From assembly GCA_965198895.1 (NCBI GenBank), contig OZ240676.1, positions 3,720,001 through 3,784,000 on the forward strand: 64,000 bases of DNA, given 5' to 3'. Made by a program: the position numbers and the translations under genes. Positions 18,103 through 27,200 of this stretch are shown here, piece by piece. The stretch's first letter is position 1. The number at the start of each line of letters is the position of its first letter. The stretch is from LMUY01 sp965198895 (lineage in GTDB: Bacteria > Pseudomonadota > Alphaproteobacteria > Acetobacterales > Acetobacteraceae). The notes beneath the pieces are model-generated. The model had not been told where the DNA came from and did not search any database. It worked only from the letters and a program-made list of their open reading frames with translations.

Positions 18103-19137
18103 ATGAGAAACGATACCGCCGTCATCCAGCGCAACTGGCAGTCGCTGATCAAGCCGGAGAAGCTGGAGTTCGAGCCCGGCTCCGACCCGTCGCGCACCGC
18201 GCTGGTCGTAGCGGAGCCGCTTGAGCGCGGCTTCGGCATGACACTCGGCAACGCCATTCGCCGTATTCTGCTGTCCTCCCTGCAGGGGGCCGCCGTCACT
18301 GCCGTGCAGATCGACGGCGTGCTGCACGAGTTCAGCAGCATTCCGGGCGTACGGGAAGACGTCACCGACATCGTGCTGAACGTGAAGCAGTTGGCGCTTC
18401 GCATGCATGGCGAGGGCCCGAAGCGCATGGTGCTGACGGCGACAGGCCCAGGCGAGGTCAAGGCCGGGCAGATCCAGGCCGGCCACGACATCGACATCAT
18501 GAACCCCGACCTCGTGCTCTGCACCCTTGATGAGGGTGTGAAGCTTGGCATGGAGTTCACCGTCAATCTCGGCAAGGGTTACGAGCCGGCCGCTGCCAAT
18601 CGTCCGGAGGACGCGCCGATCGGCCTGATCCCCGTGGATAGCATCTACTCGCCGGTGCGCCGCGTGTCGTATCGCGTCGAGCCGACCCGCGTGGGTAACC
18701 TCACCAACTACGACAAGCTGTTGCTCTCGGTTGAGACCAACGGCGCGGTCACGCCCGAGGATGCGGTGGCACTCGCCGCCCGGATCCTGCAGGACCAGTT
18801 GCAGCTGTTCATCAACTTCGACGAGCCGCAGCAACTGCGCGCCGAGGAGCAGCACGACGACCTGCCGTTCAACCGCAACCTGCTTCGCAAGGTGGACGAG
18901 TTGGAGCTGTCGGTTCGTTCGGCAAACTGCCTGAAGAACGACAACATCGTCTACATCGGCGACTTGGTGCAGAAGTCCGAGCAGGAGATGCTGCGCACGC
19001 CGAACTTCGGCCGCAAGTCGCTGAACGAGATCAAGGAGGTCCTGACCAACATGGGCCTCACCCTCGGCATGACCGTAGCCGGTTGGCCACCCGAAAACAT
19101 CGAAGATCTGGCCAAGCGGCTGGACGAACCGTTCTAA
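18103..19137 (+). CDS. rpoA: RNA polymerase alpha subunit
   Basis: A 344-residue alpha subunit. The N-terminal assembly domain contains FGMTLGNAIRRILLSSLQGAA. The C-terminal domain (from about residue 265) contains LSVRSANCLKNDNIVYIGDL and GRKSLNEIKEVL, the DNA- and activator-contacting surface. It is placed between rpsK and rplQ as usual. Confidence 0.98.
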   Translation: MRNDTAVIQRNWQSLIKPEKLEFEPGSDPSRTALVVAEPLERGFGMTLGNAIRRILLSSLQGAAVTAVQIDGVLHEFSSIPGVREDVTDIVLNVKQLALRMHGEGPKRMVLTATGPGEVKAGQIQAGHDIDIMNPDLVLCTLDEGVKLGMEFTVNLGKGYEPAAANRPEDAPIGLIPVDSIYSPVRRVSYRVEPTRVGNLTNYDKLLLSVETNGAVTPEDAVALAARILQDQLQLFINFDEPQQLRAEEQHDDLPFNRNLLRKVDELELSVRSANCLKNDNIVYIGDLVQKSEQEMLRTPNFGRKSLNEIKEVLTNMGLTLGMTVAGWPPENIEDLAKRLDEPF

Positions 19138-19161
19138 TGGACGGTTTACCTCTTTACGCTT

Positions 19162-19178
19162 GTCGTGCGCTGCACGAC
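19162..19178. other. Short hairpin between rpoA and rplQ
   Basis: GTCGTGC-GCT-GCACGAC forms a 7-bp stem with a 3-base loop. No T-run follows, so it is more likely a processing or stability hairpin than a terminator. Confidence 0.45.
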
Positions 19179-19202
19179 GGGCCGTTCTAAGGACCTAGAG
19201 AA

Positions 19203-19622
19203 ATGCGTCACGGCGTCGCCGGCCGTAAGCTCGGCATCACGACTAGCCACCGCTTCGCCATGTTTCGGAACATGGCCGTAGCTTTGATCAAGCACGAACA
19301 GATCACCACCACGCTGCCCAAGGCCAAGGAGCTGCGGCCGGTGGCGGAGAAACTGATCACGCTCGGCAAACGTGGCGGGCTGCACGCCCGGCGTCAGGCT
19401 TACGCCCAATTGCGTGACGAGAAGATCGTGGCCAAGCTGTTCGACACCCTGGCCACCCGCTACAAGGCTCGGTCTGGCGGCTACACTCGCGTGCTCAAGG
19501 CCGGCATGCGCTACGGCGACGCGGCGGACATGGCTGTGATCGAACTCGTCGAGCGTGACCCGGCGGCGAAGGGGCTTGATAGTGGTCCGCGGCCGGATCT
19601 GGCCGTGGAGCAGGCGGCTTAA
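19203..19622 (+). CDS. rplQ: 50S ribosomal protein L17
   Basis: A 139-residue L17 starting MRHGVAGRKLGITTSHR, with LIKHEQITTTLPKAKELRP and GGYTRVLKAGMRYGDAADM. It is the last gene of the ribosomal cluster; the next gene starts only 4 bases later, so the transcript probably continues. Confidence 0.97.
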   Translation: MRHGVAGRKLGITTSHRFAMFRNMAVALIKHEQITTTLPKAKELRPVAEKLITLGKRGGLHARRQAYAQLRDEKIVAKLFDTLATRYKARSGGYTRVLKAGMRYGDAADMAVIELVERDPAAKGLDSGPRPDLAVEQAA

Positions 19623-19626
19623 TCGG

Positions 19627-20076
19627 ATGACGATCGCCGGCCGCGCAGCGCTCGTCGCCGCGGCCGGGTTCTTCCTGGCCGGGATTGCTGAAGCGCAGCC
19701 GGTTCCCAAAGCAACTTTGACGGTGGTGGACCACCTCAGCGAAGGCCAGCAGGAGGAGACGATCGCCGTCTACCTCGCCGGTTTCCTGGCGGGAACCCTG
19801 CATGTCGACGTCGCGCATCCCGACGACAGCTTCCAGGCCCAAGTCCCGGCAAGCCCAAAGCTCCCGTTCGCTTTATGCGGGAAGCTGCTGCGGCGGGAGA
19901 GCGACGGAAGCGTATCGAGCCACCCGATCGACAATGGCGGCACTCTCACGAACTATGCGGGCGGCACGTGGGCCGCCACGACCATTGGCGACGTCGTGTT
20001 CACGCTGCAGGAGGATAGCGGGCAGGGCGATGCGTCGGTCAGCGCCGCTCCGGCCTGCAGCGCCGCCGTATCGTGA
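19627..20076 (+). CDS. Predicted secreted protein of unknown function
   Basis: A 149-residue protein not recognised by family. The ATG giving MTIAGRAALVAAAGFFLAG is chosen because it yields a clean signal peptide (cleavage likely after AEA, about residue 22). The mature part has two cysteines (in FALCGKLL and PACSAA) and no membrane segment, so a periplasmic location is likely. It lies 4 bases after rplQ, and its stop overlaps the rarA start (GTGA), suggesting co-transcription. No catalytic motif is visible. Confidence 0.75.
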   Translation: MTIAGRAALVAAAGFFLAGIAEAQPVPKATLTVVDHLSEGQQEETIAVYLAGFLAGTLHVDVAHPDDSFQAQVPASPKLPFALCGKLLRRESDGSVSSHPIDNGGTLTNYAGGTWAATTIGDVVFTLQEDSGQGDASVSAAPACSAAVS

Positions 20077-21386
20077 CCAGCGGCGACCTGTTCGAAGACG
20101 AGCCGGTGCCTCCCGGCAAAACTGCTCCCGGCCCGCTTGCCGACCGCCTCCGTCCGCAAACCCTCGCCGAGGTGGTGGGACAGGATCATCTGCTCGGGCC
20201 GGACGGTACGATCACCCGCATGCTGGGCCGCGGCTCGCTCGCATCGCTGATCTTTTGGGGGCCGCCCGGCGTCGGCAAGACGACAATCGCGCGTTTGTTG
20301 GCTACGGCAGCAGGTCTGCACTTCACACAGCTTTCGGCGGTGTTCTCGGGCGTCGCCGACCTCAAGCGGGTGTTCGAGGAAGCGAAGCGGCGCCGGGCGA
20401 CGGGGCAATCCACCCTGCTGTTCGTCGACGAGATCCACCGGTTCAATCGGGCTCAGCAGGACGGCTTCCTGCCTGTGGTGGAAGATGGGACGGTCGTGCT
20501 CGTGGGGGCAACGACGGAGAACCCGTCCTTTGCCCTGAATGGCGCTTTGTTGTCGCGCTGCCAGGTATTGGTGCTGCGCCGTTTGGATGACCCGGCGCTC
20601 GATCTGCTGCTCACCCGGGCCGAGGCGGCCCATCGACTGCCGCTGACGCCGGATGCCCGGACGACGCTGCGAGCCATGGCGGATGGCGACGGCCGCTACG
20701 TGTTGAACATGGCCGAGCAACTGCAGGCACTACCGCCGGGTACGGAGCCGCTCGACCCGGCGCAATTGTCGGCTCTGCTCGCCAAGCGGGCCGCGCTCTA
20801 CGACAAGGATCGGGAAGAGCATTACAATCTCATTTCCGCCCTGCATAAATCCATGCGCGGTTCGGACCCGGATGCCGCGCTCTATTGGTTCGCCCGCATG
20901 CTCGTGGGTGGTGAGGACCCGCGCTACATCGCTCGTCGTCTGCTTCGCTTTGCCTACGAGGACATCGGCATGGCCGATCCTCAGGCCGTGGTCCAGACGC
21001 TGACCGCGTGGGAGACATACGAGCGGCTGGGCAGTCCGGAGGGAGAACTCGCGTTGGCCCATGCCGTGGTCTACCTGGGCAGCGCGCCGAAATCGAACGC
21101 GGTTTACGCCGCGATCGGTGCGGCCCGGCGGGCGGCGAAAGACACCGGGAGTTTGACCCCGCCCGCGCACATCCTGAATGCGCCGACCAAGCTCATGAAG
21201 GATCTCGGCTACGGCGCCGGTTATGCCTATGACCACCAAGCGGAGGAGGCGTTCTCCGGCCAGAACTATTTCCCGGACGGGATGGCGCGGGAGAATTTTT
21301 ACCACCCCGTGGATCGTGGCTTTGAACGAGAGATCGCCAAGCGGATGACACACTGGGCCGAACTGCGAAGGGATCGGCAAGCATGA
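20073..21386 (+). CDS. rarA: Replication-associated recombination protein A (AAA+ ATPase)
   Basis: A 437-residue RarA/MgsA (WRNIP1-related) ATPase that acts at stalled replication forks. Walker A is GPPGVGKTT (about residues 66-74), Walker B is LLFVDEIHRFN, and sensor 1 is VGATTENPSF. The C-terminal tetramerisation part contains SALHKSMRGSDPDAALYW and EDIGMADPQA. The GTG start overlaps the upstream gene's stop; its own stop overlaps the next start (ATGA). Confidence 0.95.
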   Translation: MTSGDLFEDEPVPPGKTAPGPLADRLRPQTLAEVVGQDHLLGPDGTITRMLGRGSLASLIFWGPPGVGKTTIARLLATAAGLHFTQLSAVFSGVADLKRVFEEAKRRRATGQSTLLFVDEIHRFNRAQQDGFLPVVEDGTVVLVGATTENPSFALNGALLSRCQVLVLRRLDDPALDLLLTRAEAAHRLPLTPDARTTLRAMADGDGRYVLNMAEQLQALPPGTEPLDPAQLSALLAKRAALYDKDREEHYNLISALHKSMRGSDPDAALYWFARMLVGGEDPRYIARRLLRFAYEDIGMADPQAVVQTLTAWETYERLGSPEGELALAHAVVYLGSAPKSNAVYAAIGAARRAAKDTGSLTPPAHILNAPTKLMKDLGYGAGYAYDHQAEEAFSGQNYFPDGMARENFYHPVDRGFEREIAKRMTHWAELRRDRQA

Positions 21387-22393
21387 CCGCGGCAACGCCG
21401 GCCGTTTCGGTCCAGACCGTCACCGAGGACGAGGCCGACATCCGGCTCGACCGATTCCTTCGCCGCCACTACCCCGCTTTGACCCAGGGCGTGCTGCAGA
21501 AGTTCTGCCGCACCGGGCAGATCCGGGTGGATGGCCACCGGGTCGAGGCATCCGCTCGTCTCACGGCGGGCCAGGCGGTGCGGGTGCCCCCCATGCCCGC
21601 CGCGCCGGAGAAACGGGCGCCCAGCGTCACGCCGGCCGACGTCAAGGAGATGGAGCGCATGGTGCTCTATCGCGACGACCAGTTGATCGTGCTGAACAAG
21701 CCCTCCGGCCTCGCCACCCAGGGCGGTCCGGGCATCACCCGCCATCTGGACGGCATGCTGGACGCACTGCGCGACGGCGGTGACCGGCCGCGGCTGGTGC
21801 ATCGGCTGGACCGCCACACGTCCGGCGTGATCGTCCTCGCCCGCACCCCCGGCATCGCCGCGAAGTTGGCAGCCTCGTTCCGCACCCGCGACGTCGAAAA
21901 GACCTATTGGGCCGTCGTCGTCGGGCATCCGGACCCTGAGGAGGGGCAGATCGATCAGCCGCTGAAGCGCGTGTCGAGCGCGTTCGGCGAGCGCACCGTG
22001 GTCACCGACCGCAAGGACAAGGAAGGCCAGCGCGCCTACACCAACTACCGCATGCTGGACGCCGCCGGCCGCAAGCTGGCATGGCTCGAATTGCAGCCGC
22101 TGACCGGGCGCACCCACCAGTTGCGCGTGCACTGCGTCAGCCTCGGCACCCCGATCGTCGGCGACGAGAAATATGCCGAGCCGCGCGACAACGGCTCGGG
22201 CGGCAGCTATGTCGAGGGGCTCGCCGACCGCCTGCATCTGCATGCCCGCACGCTATCGCTGCCGCATCCGGCCGGCGGCACGCTGGAGGTCACGGCCGAT
22301 CTGCCGCCCCATATGCGCGACAGCTTCGCAACGCTTGGTTTCCAAGTGCCGTCCGCTCCGGCGGTGACGCGGCTGGACCGCTTCCCTAGATAG
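21383..22393 (+). CDS. RluA-family pseudouridine synthase (RluC-like)
   Basis: A 336-residue protein that should convert uridines to pseudouridine in rRNA (23S in RluC). An S4 RNA-binding domain comes first (RLDRFLRRHYPALTQGVLQK, about residues 20-70). The catalytic domain has the RluA signature RLVHRLDRHTSGVIVLAR with the catalytic Asp, and later LQPLTGRTHQLRVHC. The start overlaps the rarA stop. RluC is favoured over RluD by overall form, but the target positions cannot be assigned by eye. Confidence 0.9.
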   Translation: MTAATPAVSVQTVTEDEADIRLDRFLRRHYPALTQGVLQKFCRTGQIRVDGHRVEASARLTAGQAVRVPPMPAAPEKRAPSVTPADVKEMERMVLYRDDQLIVLNKPSGLATQGGPGITRHLDGMLDALRDGGDRPRLVHRLDRHTSGVIVLARTPGIAAKLAASFRTRDVEKTYWAVVVGHPDPEEGQIDQPLKRVSSAFGERTVVTDRKDKEGQRAYTNYRMLDAAGRKLAWLELQPLTGRTHQLRVHCVSLGTPIVGDEKYAEPRDNGSGGSYVEGLADRLHLHARTLSLPHPAGGTLEVTADLPPHMRDSFATLGFQVPSAPAVTRLDRFPR

Positions 22394-22416
22394 GGCGCGT
22401 GAGGCAAGGGGTGGCA

Positions 22417-24573
22417 ATGGCAAGACGCTGGCTGATCGCGGGCGCTGCAGTGTTGGTGGTGGTCGTCGGGGCGGGCGCCACCGTCGCCGTAACCTTCGAC
22501 CCGGCGAGCCAGAAAAACCGGATCGTGCAGGCCGTCCGCCGCGCCACCGGGCGGGACTTGACCCTGGCGGGCCCGATCCGCGTCCACTGGGGGCTGGCCC
22601 CGGTGCTGGAGGCGGAGGGCGTCTCGCTCGCCAACATGCCGGATGGCACCCGGCCGCAGATGGCCGTGGTGGCGCGGGTGGAAGCCCGCATGGACCTGCT
22701 GCCACTGTTGAGCGGACGCGTCGAGATCGCCAGCGTGACCCTGGTGCAGCCCGATATCCTGCTCGAAACCGATGCGAGCGGGCGCGGCAACTGGCAGTTC
22801 AACCGCCCCGCCGCCACACCCGGGCCGGCCAGCACCTCCAGCCCCGGCCCGCGGATGACGACGCAGTTGGACAGCCTGCGGATCGAGTCGGGCCGAGTCA
22901 CCTGGCACAACGGCGTTACCGGGCAGACCATTGTGGCCGATGTGCCGAATGCGACGGTCGATCTGGGCGGTGGGCCGGCGCATGTCGTGGCCCAGGCGCA
23001 AACCGCGGGTACCGATGTGAAACTGGACGCGACGCTGGGCAGCTGGGCGCAGCTGACCGGGGCCGTTGCCGGCGCGTGGCCGATCAAGCTTGCCGCATCG
23101 GTGGGGGATGCCACGCTGTCGCTCGACGGCACGGCGGATCCCGTGGCGCGAACGATCGCCGGCCGCTTGCAGGTGGCGGCACCCGATCTAGCGCGGCTGG
23201 GCGCGTTGCTCGGCCATCCCGATTTGCCGCCGCTGCACGACGTCCGTTTCGCCGGGACACTGCAACCGCCGGCGCTGTTGCCGCAGGACGTGTCGTTGCA
23301 GGTGGGCGCGTCGGATCTCGGCACCGTGATTCCGGGTGCGACGCTGGCCAGGTTGTCGCTGACCTGGCCCGCTGGACAGTCCGCGCGGCTGGAGGCCGAC
23401 GGCACGGTGAATGGCGGCCCCTGGCATCTCGCCACTGGGCTATTGCCGGCGGGGCAGGGGGTCGCGTTTCGGGGCCTGGCGTTGTCCTCGCCGTTTGGTG
23501 ACGCCGCTGGTGATATGGCCGTCATGCCCGGGCCGCGCCCTGCAGTGCGGGGCACGCTGGTCGCCAACAAGGTGGATGGGGATGCGATCCGGGCGGCGGC
23601 CAAGCCGGCTCCCCGGCCGCCGCCTTTCGTGCCCGCCGGTCCGGCCATCCCGGTGCAACCCGTCGCGCCAGCCCCGAGCCCGCTATTCTCCAACGCACCC
23701 TTGCCGTGGAATGTGCTTCGGCGGGCCGATGCGGACCTGCAAGTGACCATCGGCACGCTGCATCTCGGCGGCGTGGACTACCGCAACGCCACCGGGCACC
23801 TGACGCTGCAGGACGGGCTGGCCCAGCTCAACCCGGCCTCCGTGCAGGCGCCCGAGGGCGTGGTCGATCTCTCGGCCAGTGCCGACGGGCGCGGCGACAC
23901 GCGCGCGGTGGCGTTGGTGGTTCGGTCGGCCGCGTTCTCGTTCGACGCGCTGCTGCAGGCGGCGGGGCTTCCTGGCGGCTCGGACGCGATGGCCGAGCTG
24001 GATGCGGTGCTGCAGGCGACCGGCGACTCGCCCCACGCGCTGGCCGCAACATTGGGGGGCCATGTCGGTATCGCGATGGTCGACGGCGAGATCTCCAACG
24101 CTGCCCTGGCCGCCGCACTCGCCGATATTGCCAAGCAGTCCGCCGGGCTGGACCCGAACGGCCGCAGCCATGTGCGATGCTTCGCACTGCGTGCCAATAT
24201 CGTGAACGGGCAGGTCATGCTAGCGGCGCTGAAGCTGGACTCGTCGCGGCTGGAGCTGGATGGCAGCGGCACCATCGATCTCCCGGACGAGACCTTGTCG
24301 CTGCATCTGCGCCCGCTCGTCCGGGTGGGCGTCGTGGGCGTGGCGGCACCGCTGCGGCTTGAGGGCCCGCTGCGTCATCCTGCCATCTCGCTCGACCCGG
24401 TGCCGGGTTCGGGGCGGACGAGTGTGGTGATCGGCGGCTTGGCGGCCGCACCAGATACCTGCGCGCCCGAGTTGACGGCCGCCCGGGACGGGCGCAGCGG
24501 CCGGCTTCCCGCCGAGGCGGCCCTGTCGAAGCCGCCCAAGGCCTCCGATCTGCTGCGAAGCTTCCTGCGGTGA
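22417..24573 (+). CDS. AsmA-family protein
   Basis: A 718-residue envelope protein anchored by one N-terminal helix (about residues 4-25, LIAGAAVLVVVVGAGATVAV). An AsmA domain follows (GRDLTLAGPIRVHWGLAPVLEAEGV region), and near the C-terminus is a second conserved AsmA block (LDSSRLELDGSGTIDLPDETLSL). Family members bridge the periplasm and affect phospholipid or outer-membrane assembly. Three starts are possible (GTG 22399, GTG 22411, ATG 22417); the ATG has a purine-rich site a few bases upstream. A Pro-rich linker lies near residue 400. Confidence 0.9.
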   Translation: MARRWLIAGAAVLVVVVGAGATVAVTFDPASQKNRIVQAVRRATGRDLTLAGPIRVHWGLAPVLEAEGVSLANMPDGTRPQMAVVARVEARMDLLPLLSGRVEIASVTLVQPDILLETDASGRGNWQFNRPAATPGPASTSSPGPRMTTQLDSLRIESGRVTWHNGVTGQTIVADVPNATVDLGGGPAHVVAQAQTAGTDVKLDATLGSWAQLTGAVAGAWPIKLAASVGDATLSLDGTADPVARTIAGRLQVAAPDLARLGALLGHPDLPPLHDVRFAGTLQPPALLPQDVSLQVGASDLGTVIPGATLARLSLTWPAGQSARLEADGTVNGGPWHLATGLLPAGQGVAFRGLALSSPFGDAAGDMAVMPGPRPAVRGTLVANKVDGDAIRAAAKPAPRPPPFVPAGPAIPVQPVAPAPSPLFSNAPLPWNVLRRADADLQVTIGTLHLGGVDYRNATGHLTLQDGLAQLNPASVQAPEGVVDLSASADGRGDTRAVALVVRSAAFSFDALLQAAGLPGGSDAMAELDAVLQATGDSPHALAATLGGHVGIAMVDGEISNAALAAALADIAKQSAGLDPNGRSHVRCFALRANIVNGQVMLAALKLDSSRLELDGSGTIDLPDETLSLHLRPLVRVGVVGVAAPLRLEGPLRHPAISLDPVPGSGRTSVVIGGLAAAPDTCAPELTAARDGRSGRLPAEAALSKPPKASDLLRSFLR

Positions 24574-24577
24574 GCGC

Positions 24578-25285
24578 GTGGCTTTGAAACGGGTCTGGAC
24601 CCGGGCCGGCGTTATGGAGGCTGGCGACGGCTGGGGCGTCTTGCTGGACGACAAGCCGCTTCGCCTCCCGTCCGGCCCCGCACTGCGTGTGCCCCAGCGC
24701 TCGTTGGCCGAGGCCGTCGCGGCGGAGTGGCAGGCTGCCGGTGCCGAGTCCGGCGTGATGGACTACACCGACGTGCCGCTGACGCGCCTGGCCGGCACCG
24801 CCCAGCTGCGCATCGTGCCCGACCCGGCGCCGGTCGCCGCCGCGATTGCGGTGTATGCTGAGACCGACCTGCTTTGCTATAGTGCCGATCGGCCGCCCGA
24901 ACTGGTGCTGCGGCAGGACCAAGCCTGGCGCCCTTGGCTCGAATGGGCGCGTCTGGAACTGGGAGCGGCGCTGACGACCACAACCGGCATCATTCACGTG
25001 AAGCAGCATCCGGCCGCCATCGCGGCACTGCGGCGGGAGGTGGAGGCTGAAAACGGCTGGGTTCTCGCCGGGCTTGGCATCGCCGTCCCGGCCCTTGGCA
25101 GCTTGGTGCTGGGATTGGCGCTGATGCGAGGCCTGATCGACCCCGGCGAGGCGCAAGCGCTATCGTGCGTGGACGAGGACTATCAGGCCGAATTGTGGGG
25201 CGTCGATTATCAAGCGGCCGCTCGCCGCGCCAGGATCCTGGCCGAGTTGGAAGAAGCCACTCAGTTCATTAGCCTGGTGCGATGA
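24578..25285 (+). CDS. ATP12-family F1-ATPase assembly chaperone
   Basis: A 235-residue protein of the ATP12 family, which in mitochondria binds free F1 alpha subunit. Its bacterial homologues are largely restricted to alphaproteobacteria. Supporting segments are GWGVLLDDKPLRLPSG near the start, MDYTDVPLTRLAGTAQ, and the C-terminal DEDYQAELWGVDYQAAARR. A GTG start, 4 bases after the AsmA-like gene, is used. acyP overlaps its stop. Confidence 0.9.
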   Translation: MALKRVWTRAGVMEAGDGWGVLLDDKPLRLPSGPALRVPQRSLAEAVAAEWQAAGAESGVMDYTDVPLTRLAGTAQLRIVPDPAPVAAAIAVYAETDLLCYSADRPPELVLRQDQAWRPWLEWARLELGAALTTTTGIIHVKQHPAAIAALRREVEAENGWVLAGLGIAVPALGSLVLGLALMRGLIDPGEAQALSCVDEDYQAELWGVDYQAAARRARILAELEEATQFISLVR

Positions 25286-25551
25286 GAGCCAAGCGCGTCG
25301 TCATTCAGGGGCGGGTTCAGGGCGTCGGCTATCGCGATTGGATGGTCGTGCAGGCTCGCGCCCTGGGTGTCCACGGCTGGGTCAGGAACCGCGCCGACGG
25401 CTCGGTCGAAGCGCTGGTCTACGGCGAAATCGATGCAGTGGAGGAGTTGTTGCGAGCCTGCCGCCTAGGTCCGCGACTGGCAGCGGTCAGTCGCATCGAG
25501 GAGGACTGGGCAGACCCGCCGGATGAGCCGGGTTTTATCCGGCGGGTTTAA
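25282..25551 (+). CDS. acyP: Acylphosphatase
   Basis: An 89-residue enzyme that hydrolyses acyl-phosphates, at full family length. The phosphate-binding loop GRVQGVGYRDW contains the catalytic Arg, and WVRNRADGSVEA contains the catalytic Asn. The ATG overlaps the stop of the ATP12-like gene (ATGA), so the two are probably translated together. Confidence 0.94.
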   Translation: MRAKRVVIQGRVQGVGYRDWMVVQARALGVHGWVRNRADGSVEALVYGEIDAVEELLRACRLGPRLAAVSRIEEDWADPPDEPGFIRRV

Positions 25552-25557
25552 CTTGCT

Positions 25558-26121
25558 CTAGAAGTGGCGAGGCTTGGGTTTCACCACCGGATGCCGATAG
25601 ACGACGTGGATCAACTGCGGGCTGTTCGGGTTGATGGCGGGGGTGAAAGTGCGCGGGGCAGGTTCGCTCGGGAGCGCGGCCGGCACTGCACCCCCTGCGG
25701 GCGAGCCCGGCAGCGCATCGCATCCGTCGCCGGTCTGGCGCACTTGCATGATCGGACTGCCCCCGCCGCCGCGCTGATCATACGTCACCGTGCGGCTGCA
25801 ACTGGACCGGCCATCGCTGAAGCTGGTGGTGATCACTGTCGAACCGGGCTGCCCGTTGCCGAATGCTGCCGGGTCCATCGATAGCGGGCCAGACATGAAC
25901 GCTGCATCCATCCGCGTCATGGTCTGCATGATTCGGTTCAGCATGGCATCCTGCTGGGCGAAGATATCGGTGGGCATCATCGTAGCGGCGGTTTCGGCGG
26001 TCGGCACGAGCACAGCCACCGGCCGGCCGGCCGCATCGAACAGCACCAAATCAGCCGCCTTAGCCACGATCGGGGCGGCCGCGAGACCGGCGCAAACTGC
26101 AACGATTGCAAGTGATTTCAT
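25558..26121 (-). CDS. Predicted secreted protein of unknown function
   Basis: A 187-residue protein with a signal peptide (MKSLAIVAVCAGLAAAPIV, cleavage near AKA at about residue 22). This start has AGGAGA 8 bases upstream; the longer frame lacks this logic. The middle is Met-rich (LNRIMQTMTRMDAAFM); two cysteines lie at SSCSRT and GDGCDAL. The C-terminus is Pro-rich and ends in a basic RHPVVKPKPRHF. I do not recognise the family. Convergent with acyP. Confidence 0.75.
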   Translation of the reverse strand: MKSLAIVAVCAGLAAAPIVAKAADLVLFDAAGRPVAVLVPTAETAATMMPTDIFAQQDAMLNRIMQTMTRMDAAFMSGPLSMDPAAFGNGQPGSTVITTSFSDGRSSCSRTVTYDQRGGGGSPIMQVRQTGDGCDALPGSPAGGAVPAALPSEPAPRTFTPAINPNSPQLIHVVYRHPVVKPKPRHF

Positions 26122-26328
26122 GCGAACATCTCCTATCGAAATCGAAGCTGTCGGAGTGTAACCGACCAACTTTACCCCGGTTCATCGCCCGAAGTGAAGC
26201 TTTGGTAAGCTAATGGTTCCGCACGAGAAAGTGGCCACGCCGCGAGTGGAACAAACGAACGCCGGCCCCGATTTGACGGTATCCGAGGCTTGCGGGCTTC
26301 GGTTGTCCGAATGCAAGGAGGTCACGCG

Positions 26329-26739
26329 ATGAGAACTGCACTCGTGGCTGCAGGATTGGTCCTGGCGGCTCCCGCGGCTGCTTTGGCCGCCAATGCCAAC
26401 CACCCTTATTCCAATATCGACCACCGTGTTGACGCCGGGAACAACACTGGAGATGCCCAGGTCGACCAGTTGAACCAGGCACAGCTCAGCCAGCCCGGCC
26501 AACCGCCGTCCTACGCCAGTGGTGTGCCACCGCAGAGTTATTCAGGGAGTGTTCGCTCGCGGCAAGCTGCTGCCGCCCCCGATTACGCGGCGTCGTATCT
26601 GCCGCCCGTCGCAGGACCATATCCGGTTTACGCCGCCCCCGCCTATGCGCCGCCTCCTTACGCCTACGCCTATCCGCCTCCAGCATACGTGGTGCTGCCA
26701 CGACCGTTCGTTCGACCGTATCTCTATCCGTACTACTGA
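26329..26739 (+). CDS. Small secreted protein, HPYSNIDHRVDAGNNTG family, Pro/Tyr-rich tail
   Basis: A 136-residue protein with a signal peptide (MRTALVAAGLVLAAPAAALA). The ATG is preceded by AGGAGG at 26316-26321, which fixes the start. Residues 25-41 read HPYSNIDHRVDAGNNTG, a motif shared with the gene at 26919; a QLNQAQL segment follows. The C-terminal half is low-complexity Pro/Tyr/Ala and ends in PYLYPYY. Function unknown; the tail suggests a surface or envelope role. Confidence 0.8.
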   Translation: MRTALVAAGLVLAAPAAALAANANHPYSNIDHRVDAGNNTGDAQVDQLNQAQLSQPGQPPSYASGVPPQSYSGSVRSRQAAAAPDYAASYLPPVAGPYPVYAAPAYAPPPYAYAYPPPAYVVLPRPFVRPYLYPYY

Positions 26740-26761
26740 CCAGGCCCTACTACTGACCAGG
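26731..26761. repeat. Tandem 17-bp direct repeat across a stop codon
   Basis: TACTACTGACCAGG occurs at 26731-26744 and again at 26748-26761, separated by CCC. The first copy contains the stop codon of the upstream gene (TAC TAC TGA). Probably a local slippage duplication. Confidence 0.7.
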
Positions 26762-26918
26762 AAGTCTGAACGAAAGATCATCTCCGGTTGAACAAGGCTT
26801 AATGCAGTTGCAGAAACCACCAGTCTCAAAGGGGCGTTGCTAGCATGATTGGTCTTGGTGGTCCGGAATTCATGGCCGGTGCCGTCATCCAGTCGGTCCG
26901 TAATGAAGGAGGTTGTCT

Positions 26919-27167
26919 ATGAAATACGTAGCCACGATTGCAATGGCCGCCGGGTTATTGCTGGCAGGACAAGCCGCCGCGCTGGCGGCCGACGCCCTGC
27001 ACCCCTATTCCAACATCGACCACCGGGTCGATGCTGGAAACAACACTGGCAACGCGATGGTCCCGCAGTTGAATGAGCGGCAGATCCAGTTGAACGGGAT
27101 CGGCTCCGTTGCCGCGGTAACGGCTACTGCCAATACGGCGGCTCAGACTCCCGTCCAGTCGTACTGA
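26919..27167 (+). CDS. Small secreted protein, HPYSNIDHRVDAGNNTG family, short form
   Basis: An 82-residue paralogue of the gene at 26329. A signal peptide (MKYVATIAMAAGLLLAGQAA) is followed by HPYSNIDHRVDAGNNTG, identical to the copy 590 bases upstream, then VPQLNERQI. The Pro/Tyr-rich tail is absent. AAGGAGG at 26906-26912 is well spaced from the ATG. Function unknown. Confidence 0.78.
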   Translation: MKYVATIAMAAGLLLAGQAAALAADALHPYSNIDHRVDAGNNTGNAMVPQLNERQIQLNGIGSVAAVTATANTAAQTPVQSY

Positions 27168-27175
27168 TGCTTGCT

Positions 27176-27198
27176 GGGGCCGACCCATGGTCGGCCCC
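27176..27198. terminator. Perfect hairpin between convergent genes
   Basis: GGGGCCGACC-CAT-GGTCGGCCCC is a perfect 10-bp stem with a 3-base loop, lying between the stop of the small secreted protein and the 3' end of lipB. It has no strong T-run on either side, so bidirectional termination is likely but not certain. Confidence 0.65.
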
Positions 27199-27200
27199 GC

